The notes under the pieces: model-generated
Databases searched by the model: none
Seen by the model: the letters and a program-made list of their open reading frames with translations, nothing else
Told to the model about the DNA's origin: nothing
Position numbers and translations under genes: made by a program
NCBI GenBank assembly: GCA_038326025.1
Contig: JBBQJP010000012.1
Location: 38,634-102,633 of the forward strand
Source of the DNA: CAISIP01 sp038326025
Lineage (GTDB): Bacteria; Pseudomonadota; Gammaproteobacteria; Burkholderiales; Burkholderiaceae_C
Direction: 5' to 3'
DNA: 64,000 bases
Part shown: positions 36,756 through 45,248 of the stretch, in pieces
How positions within the stretch are numbered: position 1 is the stretch's first letter
Layout: each line of letters begins with the position of its first letter

Positions 36756-37784
36756 ATGACATTCCAGATATCGATCTTGCCCAGCGGGCGCACATTTACC
36801 GTCAATGCCGATGAGCCCATGCTGGCCGCCGGCATTCGCCAGGGTATTGGCTTGCCGTATGGATGCAAGGACGGCGCCTGCGGCTCCTGCAAGTGCAAGA
36901 AGCTCGAGGGCACCGTCGTGCACGGCGCACATCAAAGCAAAGCCTTGAGCGACGAGGAAGAAGCCAACGGTTATGTGCTCACCTGCTGCGGTGTGCCTCA
37001 AAGCGACGTGGTGCTCGAGTCACGCCAGGTCACCGAAGCCGGCGCCTTCCCGATCCGCAAGATGCCGGCGCGCGTGAGCGCTCTAGAGCGCCTGTCGCGC
37101 GACGTGATGCTGGTACGCCTGCAATTGCCGGCGAATGATCCGTTCGTCTATCACGCGGGCCAATACGTCGAGTTCATCCTGCGTGACGGTTCGCGTCGCA
37201 GTTATTCGATGGGCAACGCCCGGCACAACGGCCCGGCCGTCGACCTGCACATCCGCCATATGCCCGGCGGCAAGTTCACCGATCATGTATTCGGCGGCAT
37301 GAAAGAGAAAGACATCCAGCGCATCGAAGGGCCATTCGGCAGCTTCTACCTGCGCGAGAAATCCGACAAACCCATGGTGCTGCTGGCGTCAGGAACCGGG
37401 TTCGCGCCGATCAAGGCTTTGATCGAACACATGCAACTCCAGGACATCAAACGCCCCGCCACCTTGTACTGGGGTGGGCGTCGGCCGGAAGACCTGTATC
37501 TGGACGCCTGGGTGCAGCAAAAACTCGCCGAGATGCCGAATCTGAGCTATGTACCGGTGATCTCCAATGCCACGCCGCAAGACGCGTGGACCGGCCGCAC
37601 CGGCTTCGTGCACAAGGCCGTGCTCGAAGACCTGCCCGACCTCTCCGGTTACCAGGTTTACGCATGCGGAGCCCCCATCGTCATCGACTCCGCCCGGCTG
37701 GAATACAGCGAGTTGGCCGGCCTGCCGGAAGAAGAGTTCTACGCAGATTCATTCATCACGGAAGCCGACAAGGCCAAGGCCTGA
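36756..37784 (+). CDS. 2Fe-2S ferredoxin - NAD(P)H reductase (CDP-6-deoxy-glucoseen reductase-like)
   Basis: A 342-residue fusion: an N-terminal plant-type [2Fe-2S] domain with CKDGACGSCKCKK and the distant fourth cysteine in LTCCGVPQ, then an FAD domain (RRSYSMGNA) and an NAD(P) domain (VLLASGTGFAPIKAL, YACGAP). This layout matches AscD/CDP-6-deoxy-delta-3,4-glucoseen reductases, but in Burkholderiales such genes usually occur outside sugar clusters and serve as general reductases for unknown partners. No sugar genes are nearby, so the usual name should be read loosely. Confidence 0.9.
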   Translation: MTFQISILPSGRTFTVNADEPMLAAGIRQGIGLPYGCKDGACGSCKCKKLEGTVVHGAHQSKALSDEEEANGYVLTCCGVPQSDVVLESRQVTEAGAFPIRKMPARVSALERLSRDVMLVRLQLPANDPFVYHAGQYVEFILRDGSRRSYSMGNARHNGPAVDLHIRHMPGGKFTDHVFGGMKEKDIQRIEGPFGSFYLREKSDKPMVLLASGTGFAPIKALIEHMQLQDIKRPATLYWGGRRPEDLYLDAWVQQKLAEMPNLSYVPVISNATPQDAWTGRTGFVHKAVLEDLPDLSGYQVYACGAPIVIDSARLEYSELAGLPEEEFYADSFITEADKAKA

Positions 37785-37838
37785 CGCGTGTCCCACGGTG
37801 ATTTCGCCCTGGTTTCGTCCAGGACATTCCCAGAGCCC

Positions 37839-37860
37839 GGCCCGGTGCGCCGACCGGGCC
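37839..37860 (+). terminator. GC-rich hairpin after the ferredoxin reductase gene
   Basis: Arms GGCCCGGT and ACCGGGCC pair perfectly around a 6-base loop, 54 bases after the reductase stop. It lacks a T-run, so it may end transcription with help or shape the leader of the next gene, which starts 22 bases later. Confidence 0.4.
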
Positions 37861-37882
37861 CCATTCAAGAGAAGTTGATCCC

Positions 37883-38857
37883 ATGAAAATTACAACCATT
37901 GCAAGCATCACGGCAGTCGCCGCGAGCCTGTTCATCATTCCCACCGGCGCCATCGCGCAACCGAAGACCATCCGCATCGTTGTGCCCTATGGGCCCGGCG
38001 GCCCTATCGATGTCACGGCCCGCATCCTGGCCGATCGCGTCAAGGACAGCCTGGGCACCGTCATCGTCGAAAACAAGCCCGGCGCTGGCGGCAACATCGG
38101 TGTTGACGCGGTTGCCAAATCGGCTCCCGACGGCACGACGATCGGCATTGCCGCCGTAGCCACCCATGCCATCAACCCCTGGCTGTACAGCAAGATGCCG
38201 TTCAATGCGGCCACCGACTTCGCGCCCGTCACGCAGATGGTTCGCGTGCCCAACGTGCTGGTGCTCAACGCCGACACCGCCAGTCGCCTGTCCATCAACA
38301 ACGTGGCCGACCTGATCAAGTACGCCAAGGCCAACCCGGGCAAACTCAACTACGGCTCCGGCGGCAACGGCAGCGGCGGCCACCTGGCTGGCGAGATGTT
38401 CAAGTCGCAGGCCGGCATCTTTGCCGTGCATATTCCGTACAACGGCGGCAACCCTGCCCAACTGGCGCTGTTGTCGGGCCATGTCGACTTCAACTTCGAC
38501 AACCTGGCCACCGCATCGGCCAACATCAAGTCGGGCAAGCTCAAGGCACTGGCGGTGACCACCGCACAACGCAGCCAGGTCCTGCCCGATGTCCCGACCG
38601 TGGCGGAAACGCTCAAGGGCTTCCAGGTCGACACCTGGTGGGGACTGGTGGTGCCGGCAGCCACACCGAAGGACGTCGTAGCCAAGCTGAACCAGGCCTT
38701 TGTCGCCGCACTCAACTCGCCGGAAGCCAAGTCCCGTTTCGCCACCTTGATGGCCGAGCCGGTTCCGACCACACCTGAGCAGTTTGGCGCCCTGATGAAC
38801 GCCGAGCGCGCCAAGTATGAGCCGGTCGTCAAGGCCTCCGGCGCCAAGGTCGACTGA
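37883..38857 (+). CDS. Bug-family tripartite tricarboxylate transporter binding protein
   Basis: A 324-residue periplasmic protein with a signal peptide (residues 1-25, ending GAIAQ). The Bug motifs are clear: IRIVVPYGPGGPIDVTARIL, NKPGAGGNIGVDAVAKSAPD and the C-terminal strand. Bug proteins bind carboxylates or other small acids and usually lack an adjacent transporter, as here: no TctA or TctB gene is visible. Such orphan Bug genes are very numerous in Burkholderiales. Ligand unknown. Confidence 0.93.
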   Translation: MKITTIASITAVAASLFIIPTGAIAQPKTIRIVVPYGPGGPIDVTARILADRVKDSLGTVIVENKPGAGGNIGVDAVAKSAPDGTTIGIAAVATHAINPWLYSKMPFNAATDFAPVTQMVRVPNVLVLNADTASRLSINNVADLIKYAKANPGKLNYGSGGNGSGGHLAGEMFKSQAGIFAVHIPYNGGNPAQLALLSGHVDFNFDNLATASANIKSGKLKALAVTTAQRSQVLPDVPTVAETLKGFQVDTWWGLVVPAATPKDVVAKLNQAFVAALNSPEAKSRFATLMAEPVPTTPEQFGALMNAERAKYEPVVKASGAKVD

Positions 38858-39061
38858 TCAGCCTGTTCCGCGGGCGGGCCGCCCTTGTGGCGGTCGCGCC
38901 GCGTACGCCGCGTCCATACGGTAGCGCTCGCCCTTACGCAGAATGCGACACGCGTCGGCCAGGCGAGACACCATTAGCAGGCCGTCGGCACCCGCATAGG
39001 CCAGCGCCGCGTGGCGTGGCGTGGCGCAATGCAGTTTCAAGGGCCCAATCAAGCCGATCAC
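38858..39061 (-). CDS. Possible small protein of unknown function
   Basis: A 67-codon frame starting at GTG, or about 60 codons from an internal TTG. It contains LHCATPRHAALAYAGADGLL and ADACRILRKGERYRMDAAYA. It fills the gap between the Bug gene and frmA on the opposite strand. There is no clear ribosome-binding site and no family is recognised, so it could be a chance frame. Confidence 0.25.
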   Translation of the reverse strand: MIGLIGPLKLHCATPRHAALAYAGADGLLMVSRLADACRILRKGERYRMDAAYAARPPQGRPARGTG

Positions 39062-39109
39062 CCATGGCGCTTATAGTTGTTGCCTGTCCAGCTGAAACAC
39101 TACTCCATC

Positions 39110-40228
39110 ATGAAAACCAAAGCTGCTGTCGCCTGGAAGGCCGGTGCACCCCTGACCATCGAGACCGTCGATCTGCAAGGGCCGAAGTTCGGCGAAGTAC
39201 TGGTCGAGATCAAGGCCACCGGCATTTGCCACACCGACTACTACACCTTATCCGGCGCGGACCCGGAAGGCCTGTTCCCTGCCATCCTCGGGCATGAGGG
39301 CGCCGGCATCGTGGTCGATGTCGGCCTGGGTGTCACCGGCCTGAAAAAAGGCGACCATGTGATTCCGCTTTACACGCCGGAATGCCGCCATTGCAAGTTC
39401 TGTCTGTCGCGCAAGACCAATCTGTGCCAGCTGATCCGCAGCACGCAGGGCAAGGGCCTGATGCCCGATGCCAGCAGCCGCTTCAGCCTGGATGGCAAAC
39501 CCATCCTGCACTACATGGGAACCTCGACCTTCAGCAACTACACGGTGGTGCCGGAGATTGCCCTGGCCAAGATCCGCGAGGACGCCCCGTTTGACAAGGT
39601 CTGCTACATCGGCTGCGGCGTCACCACCGGCATCGGTGCCGTGTTGTTCACGGCCAAGGTCGAGGCCGGCGCAAACGTCGTCGTGTTCGGTCTCGGTGGC
39701 ATCGGGCTGAACGTGATCCAGGGCGCCAAGATGGTCGGCGCTGACAAGATCATCGGTGTAGACATCAATCCGGCGCGGCAGGAAATGGCACGCAATTTCG
39801 GCATGACCCACTTCATCAATCCGAAAGATCTGGAGGCCGCCGGCGAGAACGTGGTCGACCGCATCGTGCAGCTCACCGATGGCGGCGCCGACTACAGTTT
39901 CGAGTGCATCGGTAATACGAAAATCATGCGCCAGGCGCTCGAGTGCACACACAAGGGCTGGGGCCGCAGCATCATCATCGGTGTGGCCGAGGCCGGTGCC
40001 GAGATCAGCACCCGGCCGTTTCAGCTGGTCACGGGTCGCAAATGGGAAGGATCAGCCTTTGGCGGCGCGCGCGGGCGCAGTGACGTGCCGCGCATCGTCG
40101 ACTGGTACATGGAAGGCAAGATCAACATCGACGACCTGATCACCCATACGATGCCGCTGGAGGACATCAACAAGGGATTTGATCTGATGAAACGCGGCGA
40201 ATCGATTCGCGGCGTGGTGTTGTACTGA
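39110..40228 (+). CDS. frmA: S-(hydroxymethyl)glutathione dehydrogenase (class III alcohol dehydrogenase)
   Basis: A 372-residue zinc enzyme that oxidises the formaldehyde-glutathione adduct to S-formylglutathione. Catalytic zinc ligands lie in ATGICHTDYYTLSG and GHEGAG; the structural zinc site is CRHCKFCLSRKTNLC. The NAD site is VFGLGGIGLNVIQGAK, and TRPFQLVTGRKWEGSAFGG is typical of class III. The formyl-GSH hydrolase gene (frmB) is not next to it. The start is the ATG at 39110; a longer frame from 39077 lacks support. Confidence 0.95.
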   Translation: MKTKAAVAWKAGAPLTIETVDLQGPKFGEVLVEIKATGICHTDYYTLSGADPEGLFPAILGHEGAGIVVDVGLGVTGLKKGDHVIPLYTPECRHCKFCLSRKTNLCQLIRSTQGKGLMPDASSRFSLDGKPILHYMGTSTFSNYTVVPEIALAKIREDAPFDKVCYIGCGVTTGIGAVLFTAKVEAGANVVVFGLGGIGLNVIQGAKMVGADKIIGVDINPARQEMARNFGMTHFINPKDLEAAGENVVDRIVQLTDGGADYSFECIGNTKIMRQALECTHKGWGRSIIIGVAEAGAEISTRPFQLVTGRKWEGSAFGGARGRSDVPRIVDWYMEGKINIDDLITHTMPLEDINKGFDLMKRGESIRGVVLY

Positions 40229-40310
40229 CGTCCGACTGCAAAGCCGGACCTGCGCCTGAACCTGGCCCGCCGGCCTTGCGCCGACGGCTTTTCCCAGGAC
40301 AACGCGACGG

Positions 40311-40326
40311 CGTGCCCATCGGCACG
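40311..40326. terminator. Hairpin between convergent frmA and infA
   Basis: Arms CGTGCC and GGCACG enclose a CATC loop. It sits 10 bases beyond the infA stop on the minus strand and 82 bases beyond frmA. The short stem and weak T-runs make this a tentative terminator. Confidence 0.4.
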
Positions 40327-40336
40327 CGTTTGCCGT

Positions 40337-40579
40337 TTACTGGGGTCCCGGGCCGCGTCCGGCGATATGACGGAACGTGATGCGGCCCTTGGTCAAGTCG
40401 TAAGGCGACAGCTCGATCGACACTTTGTCGCCCGCAATGATACGGATGTGGTGCTTGCGCATCTTGCCGCCGGTGTAGGCCACCAGCTGGTGGCCGTTGT
40501 CCAGTGTCACGCGAAAACGCGAGTCCGGCAGGACCTCGGTCACCAGACCGCTCATTTCAATCAGTTCTTCTTTGGCCAT
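40337..40579 (-). CDS. infA: Translation initiation factor IF-1
   Basis: An 80-residue OB-fold protein that binds the ribosomal A site during initiation. ELIEMSGLVTEVLPDSRFRV, GGKMRKHHIRIIAGDKV and SPYDLTKGRITFR match IF-1 throughout. GGGAG eight bases before the ATG at 40579 marks the start. It is not in a ribosomal-protein operon here. Betaproteobacteria often carry a second infA, and this may be that copy. Confidence 0.95.
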   Translation of the reverse strand: MAKEELIEMSGLVTEVLPDSRFRVTLDNGHQLVAYTGGKMRKHHIRIIAGDKVSIELSPYDLTKGRITFRHIAGRGPGPQ

Positions 40580-40869
40580 GGCCAATACTCCCGTGAATTT
40601 CCAACAAACTGGAGATGCGGCGACCGTCAGGATTTGCGGGTTGGCGCGACCGGATTTCGCCAGTCACACGCCGTGCAGTGCCGGGTGCGAAAAGGGCAAC
40701 CATCGTTGCCCCGCCTCACGCCGCCCTGATACCGGCCGTCACATTGCACGGATAGTCAGACGCTCCGTGCCCGGCCGCAGTAAGTATTACCTGGGGCCGT
40801 CAAAGCCTTCAAGTATATAGCGGCGGGCTTGGGTGCTCGTCCAAAGGATCTGCAGGTGCTTTGCAGAGG

Positions 40870-41784
40870 TCAGCGTGCCGCGCCCGCGGCATGGGCCCGG
40901 TCCACTTCGTTCTGCCCTTGCGCGCCACCGGATTGCGGAACCATTTCGCCATCGCGAGCGCAAACAGCCTGCAGTTGCAACGCCAGCTGCTCGGGGGCAT
41001 CGTCGCCGGTGCCGATCCAGACGCCACGGGTCAGCGTGATGTGGGCGGCTTCGAAGGTTCCGGCCCCCGCACACAGGATGGTCCGGTTGGGAGCATTCTG
41101 CGACGCCAGCACCAGCATCGCGGGCGTGACCGCCTGCGGATCCAGCGCCAGCAGCACGGCTTCGGGCATCAGTCCCTCCGTCATGCGGGTGGCGGCCGTT
41201 GGCGCCAGACAATTGACGCGGATGTCGTACTTGGAACCCTCCAGCGACAGTGTCTGCATCAGTCCCACCAGGGCCATCTTGGCGGCACCATAGTTGGACT
41301 GGCCGAAATTGCCATACAGACCGGACGACGACGTGGTCATGACCACACGTCCGTACTTCTGCGCCACCATCACTGGCCATACCGCCTTGGTGCAATACAC
41401 CGCACCCATCAGATGCACGTCAAGCACCTGGCGGAAATCGTCCAGTTCCATCTTGGCAAACGTCTTGTCGCGCAGGATGCCGGCATTGTTCACCAGGATG
41501 TCGACCCGTCCCCAGGCCTCCATCGCCTGAGCGACCATGGACTGCACCGCCGCAAAGTCGGTTACCGAGGCCGTGTTGGCGATCGCCTCGCCCCCGGCCG
41601 CACGAATCTGCTCCGCCACGGCCTGCGCCGCACCGGCCGAACCTCCCGTGCCGTCACGCGCACCGCCCAGATCGTTGACCACCACTCGCGCGCCACGGGC
41701 AGCCAAAGCCAGAGCGTGTTGCGCGCCCAAGCCGCCGCCGGCGCCCGTCACGATCGCCACCTTGCCATTGAAATCCATCGCCAT
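40870..41784 (-). CDS. SDR-family 3-hydroxyacyl-CoA dehydrogenase-like protein
   Basis: A 304-residue short-chain dehydrogenase. The NAD motif is VAIVTGAGGGLGAQHALALA, the strand-4 motif NNAGILRDKTF, and the catalytic Ser and YxxxK lie in TTSSSGLYGNFGQSNYGAAK. The sequence VVVNDLGGARDGTG is typical of the dehydrogenase domain of peroxisomal multifunctional enzyme 2. The C-terminal 60 residues are an extension. The ATG at 41784 has AGGAGA upstream. A 290-base gap without genes separates it from infA. It may serve fatty-acid or side-chain beta-oxidation. Confidence 0.87.
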   Translation of the reverse strand: MAMDFNGKVAIVTGAGGGLGAQHALALAARGARVVVNDLGGARDGTGGSAGAAQAVAEQIRAAGGEAIANTASVTDFAAVQSMVAQAMEAWGRVDILVNNAGILRDKTFAKMELDDFRQVLDVHLMGAVYCTKAVWPVMVAQKYGRVVMTTSSSGLYGNFGQSNYGAAKMALVGLMQTLSLEGSKYDIRVNCLAPTAATRMTEGLMPEAVLLALDPQAVTPAMLVLASQNAPNRTILCAGAGTFEAAHITLTRGVWIGTGDDAPEQLALQLQAVCARDGEMVPQSGGAQGQNEVDRAHAAGAAR

Positions 41785-41984
41785 CTGCTGTCTCCTGCTG
41801 AACCTGTTTTTCGGTCTGCAGGGTCTGTCAGCCTGCAAGCCACCAGAGGCGACTGTAATTCACGCGCCCGAGCCTTTCGAGGAGCGTGACGTTGTCCGCA
41901 TCCCCTGTTGTCCGGTTGACCCCCGGCATTCGGTCGGCCCGCGATACTGACAGGGGCGCGCTAGCGAACACCCGGGTGGACCTG

Positions 41985-42893
41985 TCAGTCCGCGTAATCG
42001 ATCGGCTTGCTGTATGCCGGATCGGCGTGCCATGCCCAGTAGGTCTCGATCAGCTTGCCCGTGATGGCGCCGGGCGCACCGTCGCCGATCGTCTGCCCGT
42101 CGACCCGCGTCACTGGCAACACGCCGCCACCCGAGGTCGACATGAACACCTCGTCAGCAGCACGCAGTTCCTGCGCAGGAATCGCCCGGGTCTGCACTGG
42201 CAATCCAACTGACGCGGCCATCTCGATCACCGTACGGCGCGAGATGCCCTCGAGCATGCCCTCGGCCGGCGTGGCCAGCACGCCATCCTTGACACAAAAG
42301 ACGTTAAAGCCGGGCCCTTCGACGACATTGCCGGCGCCGTCGACCAGAAGCACGGAATCAGCACCAGCGTCAAGGGCACCGAGAAGCCCCATGGTGAGGT
42401 CGTTCCAGTGGTAGTTCTTGGCCTTGGGATCAACCGAGCGCGGCGAAATCCGCTGCACATCGCTGATCATGATGTGCATACCGTCCTTGCGTTGCTGCTC
42501 ATTGGCCAGCCACACATAGGGCACGGCAAAGGCATAAAACTGGTTCACCGCCTGGCGCGGATCACGCGAACCCCAGGGCGGTTGGCCACGTGTGCAGATC
42601 ATCTCCACATACGAGCCGCGCAGGCCGCTGAGCCGGACACATTTCGCCAGTATGCGGGTGATCTGCACCGGACTCAGGCCCGGATTGAGGCGCCAGCGCT
42701 GGCAACTGTGCATGAAGCGTTCCAGGTGTGCATCGATACGGAAGAACGCACCTTCCCAGACAGTGACCACGTCGTACGTGGCGTCCGATCGCAGGAACCC
42801 CCAGTCGGTAATTGGAATTGCGGCCTGCGCGATCGGCACATACTTGCCTGCGACATACGCCACTCCGTCCTGATACTGCGCCGATCCCGACAT
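41985..42893 (-). CDS. Class IV PLP-dependent aminotransferase
   Basis: A 302-residue fold-type IV aminotransferase, the family of branched-chain and D-amino-acid aminotransferases and aminodeoxychorismate lyase. The PLP lysine is in DPKAKNYHWNDLT near residue 160, the glutamate in VVEGPGFNVFCV, and the phosphate site near STSGGGVLPV. The substrate is undecided. AGGGGG precedes the ATG at 42893, in the same 13-base leader found at 23026. It is not part of an amino-acid operon here. Confidence 0.87.
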   Translation of the reverse strand: MSGSAQYQDGVAYVAGKYVPIAQAAIPITDWGFLRSDATYDVVTVWEGAFFRIDAHLERFMHSCQRWRLNPGLSPVQITRILAKCVRLSGLRGSYVEMICTRGQPPWGSRDPRQAVNQFYAFAVPYVWLANEQQRKDGMHIMISDVQRISPRSVDPKAKNYHWNDLTMGLLGALDAGADSVLLVDGAGNVVEGPGFNVFCVKDGVLATPAEGMLEGISRRTVIEMAASVGLPVQTRAIPAQELRAADEVFMSTSGGGVLPVTRVDGQTIGDGAPGAITGKLIETYWAWHADPAYSKPIDYAD

Positions 42894-43118
42894 GAACACC
42901 CCCTGTAGCACTGCAGATAGATGCAATTATGCGTGGGTGCCGACAGTCACCCGCCGGCCCGGGCGCAAGCAAGATGCGGAACCGGCAGGACCGCCTGGCC
43001 CGTATTCTCCCGAAACCGTGCAAATTGCCTTGGTGTAGTCATATTCAACGCCTAGACTGAACGCGCAGGCACTGGGGGTTGCTTGCCATATGTCACGAAA
43101 CCCCGGGGATAGAGCATT

Positions 43119-43874
43119 ATGTCCAGTCACAAGAACCCGGCCTCGTGGGCCGACCGCGCGCAGCAACCGTCCTTCGCCCAATCGGTGATAGTCGCCGGAA
43201 CACTCACGTGGCTGCTGGTCTTGCTGGGCGGCTGGCTGCTCGACGTCGGGCAGACGGTGACCCTGGCGGCATCCCTGGTAATCGTGTTGCTGAGTCTGTC
43301 GGCCATCGGATTGCGTTTGGCGTTTGGCCGCGGTCCCGACGAGGCCCTGACGAGCCCGAAACTCCATTGCGCTGCTAGCGATGCATCCACCACTCACGGC
43401 GTAGACTCTGCAGTGCCAGACACCGACGCGACTCCGGGCGCGCTGCAGGGCAAGCGCTGGAGCCTGGATGTCTTTGCCGCGATTGACGCCCAGCATTTCG
43501 CAGCTGTCTGCGAGACCTGGTTTTCCTGGGCCGGCTTCGACACCGGTTACGAATCGCATCGCAACCACGATGGGGTCGACATCTGGTTGCACGCCGCGCG
43601 GCTGCCGGGCCCGGTTGCCATCGTGCGCTGCAAGCATACCCAGGACAAACCGGTAAGCCTGCGTGAGATGCAGGAGTTTCAGGGTGTCGTGGCCAATTGC
43701 AAGTCGGCACACGGGACCTTCACGACGACGTCGACCTACACGCCCGAAGCATTGCAGTTTGCCCGCGAACACGACATCGAGGCAGTCGACGGCAAGGCTT
43801 TGCTGCGCCGCATCCTGACCCGCACCCGGCAAAGCCAGCAGGCCCTGCTGGCGGTCGCCTATCACGGCCGCTGA
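43119..43874 (+). CDS. Membrane-anchored Mrr-like restriction endonuclease family protein
   Basis: A 251-residue protein with two N-terminal membrane spans (TLTWLLVLLGGWLLDV and LAASLVIVLLSLSAIG), a linker, then a Mrr_cat domain. The catalytic positions are partly visible: NHDGVDIWLHA carries the aspartate and VAIVRCKHTQ the lysine, in place of the more usual QCK. Such proteins may cut modified or foreign DNA at the membrane, but most are untested. There is no methylase or helicase partner nearby. Confidence 0.75.
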   Translation: MSSHKNPASWADRAQQPSFAQSVIVAGTLTWLLVLLGGWLLDVGQTVTLAASLVIVLLSLSAIGLRLAFGRGPDEALTSPKLHCAASDASTTHGVDSAVPDTDATPGALQGKRWSLDVFAAIDAQHFAAVCETWFSWAGFDTGYESHRNHDGVDIWLHAARLPGPVAIVRCKHTQDKPVSLREMQEFQGVVANCKSAHGTFTTTSTYTPEALQFAREHDIEAVDGKALLRRILTRTRQSQQALLAVAYHGR

Positions 43875-43983
43875 ATCGGGCGACCCACCTCCACGGCAGC
43901 GGGCACAGACGTTCCGCGCTGACGGATCCTGCGATAGGATGCGGGACGCAATTCCCTGCCCTGTCACCCCCACTGGAGCGCGC

Positions 43984-44454
43984 ATGACCGTCAATGTCCA
44001 TATCGATCTCGGCTACGAATTCAGCGTCAAGGCCTCTGCCGCCGACGTGTTTGATCTGTTATCCGATGTACCGGCCTCAGCCAGTTTTTTCCCCAAAGTG
44101 CACCAACTGGTGGACCTTGGTGGCAACAGCTATCGCTGGGAGATGGAAAAGATCGGTCTGGCCCAGGTCAACCTGCAGACCATCTACGCATCCAAGTACA
44201 CCTCGAACAAGGCCAAGGGAACCGTCGTATGGACACCGGTCAAAGGCGAAGGCAATGCCTTGGTGTCAGGCAGCTGGAAGATCAGTGACAAGAAGAAGTC
44301 GACCCACCTCGTACTCACCATCGAAGGCGACTTGACGATTGCGTTGCCGGGACTCATGAAGATGGTGGTCGCACCGGTAGTCGAAGCCGAGTTCGAGAAA
44401 ATGGTCGAAAAATACATCGACAACCTGACGAAACAATTCGGCGGCGAAGCCTGA
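43984..44454 (+). CDS. SRPBCC-family protein
   Basis: A 156-residue START-like ligand-binding domain: FSVKASAADVFDLLSDVPAS at the N-terminus and EAEFEKMVEKYIDNLTKQF as the long C-terminal helix. It resembles polyketide-cyclase or coenzyme-Q-binding Coq10-like proteins. The role is unknown. The ATG at 43984 is preceded by GGAG. Confidence 0.85.
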   Translation: MTVNVHIDLGYEFSVKASAADVFDLLSDVPASASFFPKVHQLVDLGGNSYRWEMEKIGLAQVNLQTIYASKYTSNKAKGTVVWTPVKGEGNALVSGSWKISDKKKSTHLVLTIEGDLTIALPGLMKMVVAPVVEAEFEKMVEKYIDNLTKQFGGEA

Positions 44455-44559
44455 TACCGGCTTCAACGTAAACGGCGGGGCCGCGCAGACCCGGCCACCA
44501 TCCCCTCGACGCAAGCCCTGTCCGGCCGTTGCACGCGCGCAGCAACGGCGGTCAGCCCT

Positions 44560-45051
44560 TCACAGTGGGCGCTTGAGCCGGATTTCCTCGACGCGTGTTG
44601 CACCCTTGGCCACGGTTCGCAATGACGGCATGTCACGCTTGAAGCCCGCCAGTTCGTGAAAGCGCAAGGCGCGCTCCATCGCCAGCTCGATCCAGACCGA
44701 TACATGGGTACAGCCTTCCTCGAGCAAACCTTCGCGGGCGGCATCCCACAAAGACAGCCCCACGCCCTGACCCAGGTGGCTTCCGAGCACATAAATGGCC
44801 CAGATCTCGCCTGTTGTCGGCGGTGTACGTGGGTCGCGACTGCGGTCGTAGCCGACAAAACCGACAAGCTCGTCCCCGTCGCATGCCACCATCACAAAAG
44901 GTTCGCCGAATTCAATCGCATCGCGCCAGAATGTCTGCCGCTTGCGCGGGTCTGCCGCTGGCCGGCCCAGTGCTGCTTCCGTGATGCCTTCGATCTGGGC
45001 CAAGGTAGCGGCGTCAGCCGCTTCGGCCGGGCGAATGAGACAGTTGGACAT
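44560..45051 (-). CDS. GNAT-family N-acetyltransferase
   Basis: A 163-residue acetyltransferase. The acetyl-CoA loop is in VLGSHLGQGVGLSLWDAARE near residue 95; IWAIYVL is the preceding beta-strand, and ALRFHELAGFKRD the C-terminal signature. Acceptor unknown. It faces the SRPBCC gene, with a 105-base gap between the two stops. Confidence 0.87.
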   Translation of the reverse strand: MSNCLIRPAEAADAATLAQIEGITEAALGRPAADPRKRQTFWRDAIEFGEPFVMVACDGDELVGFVGYDRSRDPRTPPTTGEIWAIYVLGSHLGQGVGLSLWDAAREGLLEEGCTHVSVWIELAMERALRFHELAGFKRDMPSLRTVAKGATRVEEIRLKRPL

Positions 45052-45248
45052 GAATCTCCTTGTTATCCATCAGGATGAAACCCTCGATTGTCGCCGCTTG
45101 TAAAGCGCGTGGCTTTCGCCTGACCTCGGCCCAGGACCTGTCATGAAGCTTGAGTCTGCCCTGCACTGCCCCCATAATCGACCACTTGCCGCCCCGGCCG
45201 ACTGGCCGGTCGACGTAACAGTTCATGACAATTCTTCCTGAGGCACCC

